From CAYLRY01 sp964386535 (GTDB lineage: Bacteria; Chloroflexota; Dehalococcoidia; Dehalococcoidales; UBA3254): a DNA stretch of 64,000 nt. This document shows, one piece after another, positions 1 to 7,493 of this stretch. Within the stretch, counting starts at the first letter, position 1. Each line of letters begins with the position of its first letter. Under the pieces are notes generated by a model. It searched no databases. It was not told where the DNA came from and saw only the letters and a list, made by a program, of their open reading frames with translations. The position numbers were made by a program, and so were the translations under genes. The stretch is taken from NCBI GenBank assembly GCA_964386535.1, contig CAYLRY010000002.1, forward strand, positions 1 to 64,000, read 5' to 3'.

Positions 1-58
1 ATCGGCTGATCAGTTTGGTGAAATCTTCAATAACAACCAGTTCTTCCTGCGGGTCTAG

Positions 59-322
59 CCTGAGAATGAAAACTCCAGTAATCCCTTTGAGGCTTTTGTC
101 AATTTTTCGCTGATTGCCGAAGAACCCAATCTGCTGATCCTGGATGAACCGACCAACCACCTCAGCCTGGATGTGATGGAGTCTTTCGAGTCTGCTATTG
201 CTGATTTTACCGGGCCGCTAATAGCTGTCTCGCATGACAGACGGTTTATCCAGCAATTCCATGGTGAAATCTGGGAGATAAAAGAAGGTATATTAATTAA
301 TCTCGGTAAAAAGCTGTTATAA
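59..322 (+). pseudogene. ABC-F type ATPase, C-terminal remnant
   Basis: Translating this frame gives a Walker B block (LLILDEPTNHLSLD, from about base 131) followed by the H-loop region (AVSHDRRFI). This is the end of an ABC-F family ATPase, the soluble duplicated-ATPase proteins that act on ribosomes. An in-frame stop lies at 56-58. The LSGGE signature that should sit about 15 residues before Walker B is missing; the residues there read as unrelated sequence. So this is a broken 3' end, not a gene merely cut by the window edge. The family call rests on the Walker B/H-loop pattern with the EPTNHL form. Confidence 0.6.
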
Positions 323-1768
323 GCTGTATTCTAGGTAGTGCCGGTACCAGGTCAGATGGCGCAATGTCCTGGTGGCGCGCTGCGCATTGGAGACAACCAT
401 GATTTTTTCACTGTTAAATAAAGCAGCTACTTCAGGATCAGTGCGCATGCCTCTTCCTATTAAAAAAACCGGCTTACCGCTGGCCTCGATTTTCCGGCTG
501 ATCAAACCCAGATTTTGTTTTTCTTTCTGGCGGTAAGTTTTGATTTCTTCAGGTTTAAGACCGCCGCGGTTTACCAATTGTTCTTTAGTGGCTACCATGG
601 GAGCTTGCAAAAAGACGGCGTCTATATTCTGGTCATCCATGAGTGCAGCCAGAGAACCTGCGACCATGGGATATTCAGCGGCGCTGATTCCCGCCATATC
701 AACCGGATTCCGGTGCGACCAGCGCGGCGGCAGCAATTCATTTAATTTGGCGATAGTTGAGTCTGTAATATGCCCTATCTTCAATTCTGCTCTTTCACAG
801 GCTTCTGCGGCAATAGCTCCCGGTCCACCGCCCAGACTCAATATACCGATCCGGTTGCCTCTGGGTAAAATACCCTGATGGAGGGCGAACAGTACGTCTA
901 CCAGTTCTTCATCATCATGTACCCGTATAACGCCTGATTGTTTGAAAGCGGCATCATATATCACATCCGAACCAGCCAGCGCCCCGGTGTGAGATCTAAC
1001 AGCTTTAGCGGACTCTTCTGTGCCTCCGATTTTAATCACCACCATGGGCTTTTCCCTGGTGATCCTGCTGGCCAGTTCAAAGAAGCGCCGGCCTTCTCTC
1101 AATCCTTCAATGTAGGCTGTAATCACCTTTGTTTTATTGTCTTCAATAAGATACTCCAGGTAGTCCTCCAGGTGGATATTAGCTTCATTTCCAGTGCTTA
1201 TAAATTTGCTAAATTGAATCCCGTATTCCATAGCATGGCGGACGATATTTAATGTCATGCTGCCGCTCTGTGATAATAAAGCTACGCGTCCAGGCGGCGG
1301 TTCGCCAATTCTTCCGAAAGTAGTTAACTGTGATCCTGTATCAGCATGCCCCATGCTATTTGGCCCCACGAAACGCAGGCCTCCCTGAGTGGCTATTTCG
1401 ATCAATTCGGCTTCTAATTTCCGGCCTTCTTCACCTGTTTCACCGAATCCAGCGGAGATAACCATGGCTGTCTTGATACCTCTGGCAACGCATTCTCGCA
1501 GGACGCCTGGAACCAGGGGGGCTGAGACCACGATCACCGCCAGATCTACAACTTCCGGCACTTCAAGTATGCTGGGAAAGGCTTTTACTCCCATTACCTC
1601 GGATGCTTTGGGATTTACCGGATAAACACGCTGGTTCTTCGGCGGTGTGAGCCCATGCATAATAGTAAAACCCCAGGAACCCAGAGAATTAGAAGCTCCA
1701 ATAACCGCAATTGAGGCAGGTGAAAAAAGATTTTGCCAGTTAACAGGACTATTATCTTTCATATGCAT
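317..1768 (-). CDS. ADP-forming acyl-CoA synthetase, alpha-type subunit (CoA-binding domain protein)
   Basis: 483 residues resembling the alpha half of NDP-forming acyl-CoA synthetases, which interconvert acyl-CoA, ADP and phosphate with acid, CoA and ATP. A CoA-binding Rossmann domain opens the protein (AVIGASNSLG, residues 21-30), followed by the succinyl-CoA-ligase-like domain (LLSQSGS near 164). The phosphohistidine motif is SHTGALAGSD, with the catalytic candidate His260. The ATP-grasp beta domain is absent from this protein and from the neighbouring genes, so a beta subunit must be encoded elsewhere or the protein does something else. It starts inside the end of the PHP gene (10-base overlap), indicating translational coupling. 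A second ATG two codons in (MHMK) is an equally good start. Confidence 0.85.
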   Translation of the reverse strand: MHMKDNSPVNWQNLFSPASIAVIGASNSLGSWGFTIMHGLTPPKNQRVYPVNPKASEVMGVKAFPSILEVPEVVDLAVIVVSAPLVPGVLRECVARGIKTAMVISAGFGETGEEGRKLEAELIEIATQGGLRFVGPNSMGHADTGSQLTTFGRIGEPPPGRVALLSQSGSMTLNIVRHAMEYGIQFSKFISTGNEANIHLEDYLEYLIEDNKTKVITAYIEGLREGRRFFELASRITREKPMVVIKIGGTEESAKAVRSHTGALAGSDVIYDAAFKQSGVIRVHDDEELVDVLFALHQGILPRGNRIGILSLGGGPGAIAAEACERAELKIGHITDSTIAKLNELLPPRWSHRNPVDMAGISAAEYPMVAGSLAALMDDQNIDAVFLQAPMVATKEQLVNRGGLKPEEIKTYRQKEKQNLGLISRKIEASGKPVFLIGRGMRTDPEVAALFNSEKIMVVSNAQRATRTLRHLTWYRHYLEYSL

Positions 1769-2295
1769 TTCTTCCTAAAAAGTTCATCCAATGTAAGATA
1801 GTTAGAGCAGCGGCCTATGTCACGTAAATAATGAGCATCACTGTTGGATAGCGTTAATAGGTGGTTGCTGGCTGCGAGAGCTTTTACATTTTCTTTTTCA
1901 ATATGCCAATTGTGAGAAGCATTTTCGATTTCGATCCCTTGAAAACCTTCCAGGTAAGGCTCAGGATTCCCGGGATACCCGGGATGGGTTATAAATCTGA
2001 AGGTTTGCTTATTTTCGGAAGGTAAATCCAACTCCACAAAATGTATCGGACCATCCTCAAACTCGCGCCCGGGAATAATCAGGACGGCGTTATCGAAGTG
2101 GGTTTCTACAAACTCTTTTACCCGATAACCGTAAGCTTTAGTATCATGTTCCGTGATAGCAATACCATCCAGGCCCATCTTCTTAATTTGTTCTACAATT
2201 TTTTCAACTGAGCGCAAAGTAATAGCATTGGGCGAAATCGGAAGAAATTCCTCAAATACGTGCGTATGCAGATCGAGTCTTAATTTATTGTTCAT
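1759..2295 (-). CDS. PHP-domain metal-dependent phosphoesterase
   Basis: A PHP-family hydrolase of about 178 residues. The metal-binding motifs are in order: DLHTH near the N-terminus, ITEHD, HPGYPGN and SNSDAH. This set is typical of small trinuclear-metal phosphoesterases acting on nucleotides or small phosphates; the substrate cannot be read from sequence. The frame stays open back to a TTG at 2343, but that codon has no ribosome-binding site. The ATG at 2295 starts just before the first motif (MNNKLRLDLHTH), so I chose it. It is first in a two-gene operon with the acyl-CoA synthetase alpha-type gene, which overlaps its stop. The coupling of a PHP enzyme with a CoA-ligase subunit has no obvious biochemical explanation. 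Confidence 0.8.
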   Translation of the reverse strand: MNNKLRLDLHTHVFEEFLPISPNAITLRSVEKIVEQIKKMGLDGIAITEHDTKAYGYRVKEFVETHFDNAVLIIPGREFEDGPIHFVELDLPSENKQTFRFITHPGYPGNPEPYLEGFQGIEIENASHNWHIEKENVKALAASNHLLTLSNSDAHYLRDIGRCSNYLTLDELFRKKCI

Positions 2296-2399
2296 TACGC
2301 TGAAAAAGCCTTTAAAAAAATCTGTGCGAGATATTTTAATCAATCAATTTAACTTAATCATACCAGATTCTGGTTATCTAGGCATACCGGAGGGTCTCT

Positions 2400-2654
2400 T
2401 TATATGGAAGCCGGGGATATTCTTCCTATGCTGGCTGGGATCACAAAGATAGCAGGCACAGCGGAGAGTATCAGCATACCGGTAACCCCAGCGGGTAACC
2501 AGGAAGCTCCTGGCTATGGAGGAGATAATAGTACCAACAGAGCGAATGCTTAATATCAGGCTGCTTTCAGTAGTGGTCATCCGGTAAACAGACAGAGCCA
2601 AGAGTGGTATCAGGGAAGAAAAACCAAAAATACAGGCCCCCAGAATACAACTTT
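2400..2654 (-). pseudogene. MFS transporter fragment, frameshifted
   Basis: The minus strand reads as hydrophobic MFS-like sequence: an open stretch from about 2654 runs through two helices (including FSSLIPLLALSVYR and SLILSIRSVGTIISS) to a WGYRYA segment. Continuity then moves to another frame (TGMLILSAVPAIFVIPASI) and ends at a stop at 2400-2402. An in-frame stop precedes the fragment. It therefore has no start, carries one frameshift and covers only two or three of twelve helices. Assignment to MFS rests on helix pattern and wording, not on a diagnostic motif. A different, intact MFS gene lies at 25.9 kb. Confidence 0.5.
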
Positions 2655-2845
2655 AACATCAAAATTTTATTCTTTTAGTGGCTGGCCTGCAAACTTTTTA
2701 CCGGTTTCTTCGTTAATAATAAAGAGATATGTAATACTGTATCAAAGCCAGGATCCTTTTCAGAATGAGTAAAAATCAGGTGGACTAAATTAATAATTTA
2801 TTAACAATTCAAGGTTAGAATACGTTAATAGGAGGATAATAATAT

Positions 2846-2881
2846 ATGCCGGTGCAGGCAGCAGCTTTTAAACTGGCATAA
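2846..2881 (+). CDS. possible 11-residue leader peptide
   Basis: An AGGAGG at 2830-2835 stands 10 bases before an ATG that opens an 11-codon frame (MPVQAAAFKLA) ending in TAA. The frame's two ends form an inverted repeat (ATGCCGGT at 2846-2853, ACTGGCAT at 2873-2880), so the mini-ORF can fold into a hairpin. The zinc-ribbon gene follows 23 bases later with its own strong ribosome-binding site. It may be a translated leader, or simply a hairpin with a chance start. Support is the ribosome-binding site only. Confidence 0.25.
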   Translation: MPVQAAAFKLA

Positions 2882-2904
2882 AATATCTAAAAGGAGGTTG
2901 TGAC

Positions 2905-3084
2905 GTGTGGAACTCAAAAAGCTGTCCTCGCTGCAAAGGGGATATATATATTGAAGAAGAGGTCGGTATACGTTACGAAAAATGTCTTCAATGCGGTTTC
3001 GAGCGTGAGATCGTTAAGAAACCCTCAATTAAGAGGGACTGGTCAGCCATAAAAGAAACTCCCCTGTCTTTTAAAGCTGTCTAA
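2905..3084 (+). CDS. small CxxC-CxxC zinc-ribbon protein
   Basis: A 59-residue protein starting at GTG, with AGGAGG at 2892-2897 seven bases upstream, which fixes the start. Two knuckles, CPRC (residues 7-10) and CLQC about 20 residues later, form a minimal zinc ribbon. A short basic tail follows. Such ribbons are common in nucleic-acid-binding or redox-sensing small proteins; no function can be assigned. It is transcribed alone or with the mini-ORF before it, and a strong terminator begins 30 bases after its stop, so it forms its own transcription unit. Confidence 0.75.
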   Translation: MWNSKSCPRCKGDIYIEEEVGIRYEKCLQCGFEREIVKKPSIKRDWSAIKETPLSFKAV

Positions 3085-3113
3085 TAATAAGGAAAAACTT
3101 TCAGGTTAACTGG

Positions 3114-3145
3114 ACGGCAGCCGGTCAAACCGGCTGCCGTTTTTT
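3114..3145 (+). terminator. Rho-independent terminator after the zinc-ribbon gene
   Basis: A perfect 12-bp stem (ACGGCAGCCGGT / ACCGGCTGCCGT), three-base loop CAA, then a run of Ts. Confidence 0.92.
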
Positions 3146-3224
3146 CATAACGTATAGTATTGCAGCAGGTTAAATATTTTACGGAAGTAAAATTATGGTA
3201 TGATAATAATGTGAGGCGAGATTA

Positions 3225-3626
3225 ATGAATAATCCTATCCGCTGGAAGCAACGATTTGAGAATTTTAAACGAGCCTATCAATTGATGGTAAAAATTATTG
3301 AACTGGGCGAGTTAAATGAAATTGAAAAAATGGCACTTATTCAGGCTTTTGAGTTTACTTTTGAATTATCCTGGAAGACCATGAAGGATTATCTTGAAGA
3401 AGAAGGTTTTTCCATGGATAGCCCTAAAAGCGTTATCAGACAGGCCTTCCAGTCTGGATATATCACCGAGGCGGATGTCTGGATGGAAGCTCTAATAAAA
3501 CGTAATAACACTGTTCATAACTATAATTCACTGGTAATGGAAGAGACTATACATTTTATCCGCGATAGTTACTATCCTTTGCTGCGAAACTGGCATGATT
3601 TATTTATAATTAAGAGCGGCTTATGA
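3225..3626 (+). CDS. HEPN-type nucleotidyltransferase substrate-binding protein (HI0074 family)
   Basis: 133 residues, the usual length of HI0074-like HEPN proteins, almost wholly alpha-helical. The family's R-x4-H motif is present as R93-NNTV-H98. In HEPN/MNT pairs this protein is the RNase toxin or the helical partner that is silenced by nucleotide transfer from the MNT enzyme. The MNT gene follows directly with ATGA overlap (3623-3626), so the two are translationally coupled in toxin-then-antitoxin order. The upstream ribosome-binding site is weak (GAGGCGAG). Whether this pair is an active toxin-antitoxin system is inferred from family and order. Confidence 0.85.
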   Translation: MNNPIRWKQRFENFKRAYQLMVKIIELGELNEIEKMALIQAFEFTFELSWKTMKDYLEEEGFSMDSPKSVIRQAFQSGYITEADVWMEALIKRNNTVHNYNSLVMEETIHFIRDSYYPLLRNWHDLFIIKSGL

Positions 3627-3922
3627 AATTCGGTTTAACTGACGAACAAGTTCAACAAATAAGGGAAATCTTGACCGGGTATCCTGCTGTGACGGAAGCC
3701 CTGGTTTTTGGGTCTCGCTCAATGGGCAATTATAAACCAGCCTCAGATGTAGATATTGCCCTTAAAGGTAACGTCAGTTCTTCAATAGCAAATAAAATTA
3801 AGTTTATCCTCGAAGAAGAGACTTATTTACCTTATTTTTTTGATGTAATAGCTTACAATTCCATCGACAATGTCAAATTGAAAGAACATATAGATAAATA
3901 CGGGGATTTACTATACCCCTGA
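3623..3922 (+). CDS. minimal nucleotidyltransferase (MNT), partner of the HEPN protein
   Basis: 99 residues, a complete minimal nucleotidyltransferase. The active-site pattern GSRSMGNYKPASDVDI carries the G30-S31 turn and Asp42/Asp44, and Asp74 in YFFDVI supplies the third metal ligand. Family members transfer AMP or other nucleotides onto the HEPN partner's active-site tyrosine or onto RNA. It is coupled to the HEPN gene by a 4-base overlap. Its last 12 bases overlap the end of the convergent DUF3795 gene. Confidence 0.88.
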   Translation: MKFGLTDEQVQQIREILTGYPAVTEALVFGSRSMGNYKPASDVDIALKGNVSSSIANKIKFILEEETYLPYFFDVIAYNSIDNVKLKEHIDKYGDLLYP

Positions 3923-4381
3923 TTTTCGCTGATCTTCCCATCTGTATATACTCTTCTTGTTCCGGAGCAGTTCGGTCTCACAGGTAAAACAGATACCGTT
4001 ATGGCAGCAGATGACGCCGCCGCACTCCGGACAGCGCCATTTTTCCTGCTCTTTGTTCAATAAAGCATTTATACCTCTGTCTTTAATACAAATAAGATTC
4101 TCGATCATACTCATATGGTAAAGAGTACGGTAACGTTTATCTATGTGTGCCAGATTTTCACAGGGAAAAAGAGCACATTCATAACAGTATTGCATAGTAC
4201 CTTCCGAAAGAAATCGGCATCTTTTCTTTAAAAAGGCGCATTTTTTATTTCTGGGACGGCAACCGGCACAATATGATATTCGTATGCCTTTGCTCTTAAC
4301 TTCATTCTGCAAAGCCAAGTAACCTGAGCATACCCCGCAATTCATTCCACAGGGTGCTATTAGATTTTTTCCCATTTTCAT
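3911..4381 (-). CDS. DUF3795-type cysteine-rich protein
   Basis: 156 residues with 17 cysteines. The N-terminal half carries the DUF3795 pattern (IAPCGMNCGVCSGYL, then CAGCRP, CAF and CYECALFPC), and the C-terminal half has a separate CPECGG/CCHNGICFTC ribbon. These proteins are widespread in anaerobes and are presumed to bind metal or iron-sulfur clusters; no reaction is known. The 3' end overlaps the HEPN/MNT operon by 12 bases, tail to tail, with no terminator between them. A second ATG two codons into the frame (MKM) is also possible as the start. Confidence 0.75.
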   Translation of the reverse strand: MKMGKNLIAPCGMNCGVCSGYLALQNEVKSKGIRISYCAGCRPRNKKCAFLKKRCRFLSEGTMQYCYECALFPCENLAHIDKRYRTLYHMSMIENLICIKDRGINALLNKEQEKWRCPECGGVICCHNGICFTCETELLRNKKSIYRWEDQRKSGV

Positions 4382-4735
4382 TTTGAAGTTTTTTTAGTGT
4401 ATTGGGAAGATATTACCAATAAATCCTCTTGATTTCAACGGCAGCCTTCCCAAATTCTCTATCAGTTGAGTCTAATTTATAATAGCCATGATCGTCTGAT
4501 CTTAATATTTTATTAATATTTACTCGTTATGATGTTTCCTGCAAGGCGGTAATCCGGCTGTATCACTTTACAGTAACGGCCAAATTTATTAACATATTTA
4601 TGTTTTAACCTGAAATCCGGATTATGGTAAATCGAAAAAAGTTAAAGCCGGGACAGGGTTAGGAAAAGTAATCATCCGAAATTAGAAACTGAGAATTTGT
4701 AAGTTGAAACTTTTTACCTTGGGAGGCAGTTTTTT
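4382..4735. other. intergenic region, nothing recognisable
   Basis: 354 AT-rich bases between divergent genes. It must hold promoters for the DUF3795 protein and the Ig-like lipoprotein, but I see no convincing -35/-10 pair, no coding remnant and no strong hairpin. Confidence 0.4.
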
Positions 4736-5887
4736 ATGTTGAGAAACAAAATAGTTTTAATACTGGTAGCCGCTTTACTGCTTACAGCATTGTTTATGAC
4801 AGGTTGCGGTAAGACTACACCTACAACCACGGCGGCTGTTTTTAGCCTTACGACAACCTCTTTTCCTAACGCAACCATCGGGATCTCTTATTCACAAACC
4901 ATGCTGGCCTCCGGCGGCAGCAGCCCTTATACCTGGTCTATCATTGAAGGTTCACTACCTGGTGGATTTTCACTTTCCTCGAGGACAGGGAGTATATCCG
5001 GCATGCCGATGAATCCCGGCACTTACAGATTTACCGTCCAGGTAACCGATAGCAGCGGCGCAGTGGTTACCCGGCCTCTATCCATCACTATTAATGAACC
5101 TATTACGCCTCTTACTGCCGGTACCAGTTATCTGGCTACAGGAGAGGAAGGCGTGGCTTATTCGCAAACGCTCAAAGCCTATGGCGGTCGTGCACCTTAT
5201 ACCTGGGAAATTTCGGGTGGAACATTGCCTGAAGGAATAGCGTTGAATGGCGCTGTGCTGTCAGGTACCCCCAAGACGGCAGGCAAATATATATTTGCTA
5301 CCAAGGTTACTGACAGTCAGGGGGCTATTGCCACCGAATCACTTACCTTAACAGTCAATAAACGCGTCAATGTCGTTACAGAATCTCTGGTATTTGGCGA
5401 GGTTGATATTATTTATGCCAGAAGGGTGGAAGCTGCGGACGGAGTAGGCAATTATACCTGGTCTATCTCAAATAGCAAACTACCGGAAGGTCTGGTTATT
5501 AATGCCAACACCGGAGAGATTACCGGATATCCAAAAATAGCCGGCACCTTTGAGTTCACGGTTATGGTAACTGACAGTATTGGAGGGACTGGTACCCGTC
5601 TACTTTCTATCGAAATTAAGCCGGGAGTCTCCTTACATACTACTCAACTGTCGTCTGGTAAAGTGGGTAAAGAATATTCAACCAGGCTTGAATATTCCGG
5701 TGGTAACGGTGAATATGTCTGGACTCTGGAAAAAGGTGTTTTACCCGAAGGCCTGGCGCTGGATGGCAACACTGGAGCTATATCCGGCACGCCGAAGACA
5801 GCGGGTACCGTAACTTTCACCATAGAACTTATTGATAGCTACGGATCGGCTGATTCAAAAGAGTTAACTATCACCATAGAACCTTAA
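4736..5887 (+). CDS. lipoprotein with four putative Ig-like (He_PIG) repeats
   Basis: 383 residues. A type II signal peptide ends in the lipobox MTGC with Cys24, so the protein is anchored outside the membrane. Four tandem repeats of about 90 residues follow, each with the pattern YxxxLxAxGGxxPYTWxI...LPxGLxLxxxTGxIxGxPxxxGTxxFTVxVTDSxG, characteristic of cadherin-like putative Ig domains. Such arrays usually serve adhesion or surface display. A GGGAGG ribosome-binding site precedes the ATG. It is monocistronic, with no enzymatic domain. Confidence 0.88.
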   Translation: MLRNKIVLILVAALLLTALFMTGCGKTTPTTTAAVFSLTTTSFPNATIGISYSQTMLASGGSSPYTWSIIEGSLPGGFSLSSRTGSISGMPMNPGTYRFTVQVTDSSGAVVTRPLSITINEPITPLTAGTSYLATGEEGVAYSQTLKAYGGRAPYTWEISGGTLPEGIALNGAVLSGTPKTAGKYIFATKVTDSQGAIATESLTLTVNKRVNVVTESLVFGEVDIIYARRVEAADGVGNYTWSISNSKLPEGLVINANTGEITGYPKIAGTFEFTVMVTDSIGGTGTRLLSIEIKPGVSLHTTQLSSGKVGKEYSTRLEYSGGNGEYVWTLEKGVLPEGLALDGNTGAISGTPKTAGTVTFTIELIDSYGSADSKELTITIEP

Positions 5888-6264
5888 ACCATCGTATTTT
5901 AAAGGTTATCCGGCATCTCTGAGCAGGTGAAATTGTCTAAATAATGCGTCAGTGATGCCGGATTAAGTCCCTAATCTTGGCAGCCTTTTGAAGACCTCTC
6001 TTTTACACCGGCTGTTAGTCTGGCTTTATTAATTGCTCTGGTCCGGATTAAAGCATTCAAAGTGGATGTTTTTCATAAAGGTACCGTGTTTTTAAAGTAA
6101 ACTGGCTTGAAGGCAGGATATTTTGATCACAAACATACCTGATTTCCCTTTACGAAAATCCGGTTAAATATTATACTGATATTCAAAGCTTGAGCGTAAA
6201 CGAGGCTGGCTATTTGCGTTGATTTGTTCACACCTGAAATAGTTTTGGAAAGGAACATTGTCAA
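5888..6264. other. intergenic region with one long-loop hairpin
   Basis: 377 bases. The inverted repeat ATCCGGCATC (5908-5917) and GATGCCGGAT (5954-5963), extended by CTGA/TCAG after one mismatch, forms a hairpin just after the lipoprotein gene. No T-run follows, so it may be a Rho-dependent end or an mRNA-stabilising stem. The rest is AT-rich with no coding remnant. Confidence 0.5.
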
Positions 6265-7182
6265 ATGAAACCATATGAATGGATGGTTAAACCAACGCCC
6301 CAGAGAGAATGGATTGAGAAAAGAGGCATACTATTATGGTTGGCCTTCTTTTTTATTGAACTGGGCGCCGGGGCTTTTTTCGCGGCTTCATTTTTCCAGA
6401 GTTCTAAGGGAATGCTGGCAGCTATGCTGGCCGGCTGGCTGGTCTGCGGTGTACTGGGAGGCGGTATTCATATTTTATATCTGGGTCATCCCCTGAGAGC
6501 CTGGCGTATTATACTTAATCCAGGCACTTCCTGGATTTCCAGAGGATTAATCTTTGTGACTCTATTCTTGTTGTTGGGACTGGTCTGTATTCTACTGTTA
6601 TTTTTTATGGATGTTTCTCCGGCAGCTTTGCTGGTGGTGACGGATATCCTGGCTTTTCTGGTCATTATTTACGGCGGATTTGCCATGAACTATGTTAAGG
6701 GAATCAGCCTTTGGAATACCGCCTTGTTACCTGTGCTTTTCGTAGTCAGTGGGATATGGGGCGGAACAGGAATAGTCCTTATAACCGCTTTAGCCGAAGG
6801 AACTGTTACTGTCGGAGTCACAATAGAGGAGTGGATCCGAGTATTGGTTATCGGTTATATCGTCCTGCTGGCAGTGTATTTGATCAGCGTCAGGTATTCC
6901 AATATTTCAGGTGGGTATTCTGTACGGCAGATGCTCACAGGGAGATGGTGGCCGTTAATGTGGATAGTGGTGGTAATATTGGGTCTGGCAGTGCCTGTGG
7001 GCGTGATTATCGCCAGTTATCTGGCAGGACTGGAAAATCTGGCTCATGGAATCCTTTATTTTTCAGTCCTGTGTGAAATGGCAGGAGATATGGCTATGCG
7101 TTTCCTGATCTTGAAATGCGGGTATTATAGTCCTTTAATTGTGTCTACCAACCAGTTACCCAATAATGGCCTCTCCTTTTGA
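6265..7182 (+). CDS. orphan NrfD/PsrC-like membrane anchor
   Basis: 305 residues, mostly transmembrane (about eight to nine helices). It shares the opening WMVKPxPQREWIExRG and the helix layout of the NrfD-type subunit at 31854-32795, including the FxMNYxKxxxxWNTxxLPxxFV segment, so the two are clear paralogs. NrfD proteins anchor iron-sulfur/molybdenum oxidoreductases and exchange electrons, and possibly protons, with the quinone pool. Here no ferredoxin or catalytic gene is adjacent: an Ig-like lipoprotein lies upstream and a GntR regulator downstream. It could be a spare anchor for the 31-kb complex or a relic of a lost one. The ribosome-binding site is AAAGGA. Confidence 0.82.
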   Translation: MKPYEWMVKPTPQREWIEKRGILLWLAFFFIELGAGAFFAASFFQSSKGMLAAMLAGWLVCGVLGGGIHILYLGHPLRAWRIILNPGTSWISRGLIFVTLFLLLGLVCILLLFFMDVSPAALLVVTDILAFLVIIYGGFAMNYVKGISLWNTALLPVLFVVSGIWGGTGIVLITALAEGTVTVGVTIEEWIRVLVIGYIVLLAVYLISVRYSNISGGYSVRQMLTGRWWPLMWIVVVILGLAVPVGVIIASYLAGLENLAHGILYFSVLCEMAGDMAMRFLILKCGYYSPLIVSTNQLPNNGLSF

Positions 7183-7493
7183 GTGTTTTTTGATTTATTC
7201 TGAAACAAAGAAGTTTAAAATCAGCGTAAGTCAGCGAGCATTTTTTTCACAATATTGGCAATCATCTGGCATGGAACCTTCTTGATTTCATTTGATTACT
7301 TCCTTTATATTTTATCGGCATTTAAAATCCATTATTAGATAAAATTAATCATATATTAATTATAATATTATTTAACTAAAAATATTAATAATATATAGTA
7401 TAAATTAATAATAACTTATTTTTATGTTCTCTATTGACTTTTTCTCAGGTGTTGTTATAATTTGTACATTGTACTAATACAAAGAAAAAGATT
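7183..7493. other. AT-rich intergenic region holding the GntR gene promoter
   Basis: 311 bases, the middle third almost pure A/T. The only clear signals are the promoter and palindromic elements at its right end, listed separately. Confidence 0.5.
7434..7482 (+). promoter_or_regulatory. sigma70-type promoter and probable operator of the GntR-family gene
   Basis: TTGACT (7434-7439), a 16-base spacer, TATAAT (7456-7461). Immediately downstream is a dyad TTGTA...TACAA enclosing GTACATTGTAC, between the -10 box and the start codon. That position fits autorepression by the GntR-type protein encoded next; the operator role is inference. Confidence 0.65.

Noticed and set aside
1..170. Open minus-strand frame at the left edge that reads like protein
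   Set aside because: Its best part is the antisense of the ABC Walker B block, a common artefact, and no start or motif supports it.
3225..3922. HEPN/MNT pair as a full defence island
   Set aside because: Only the two-gene pair is present; no nuclease, helicase, phage or other defence gene lies nearby.
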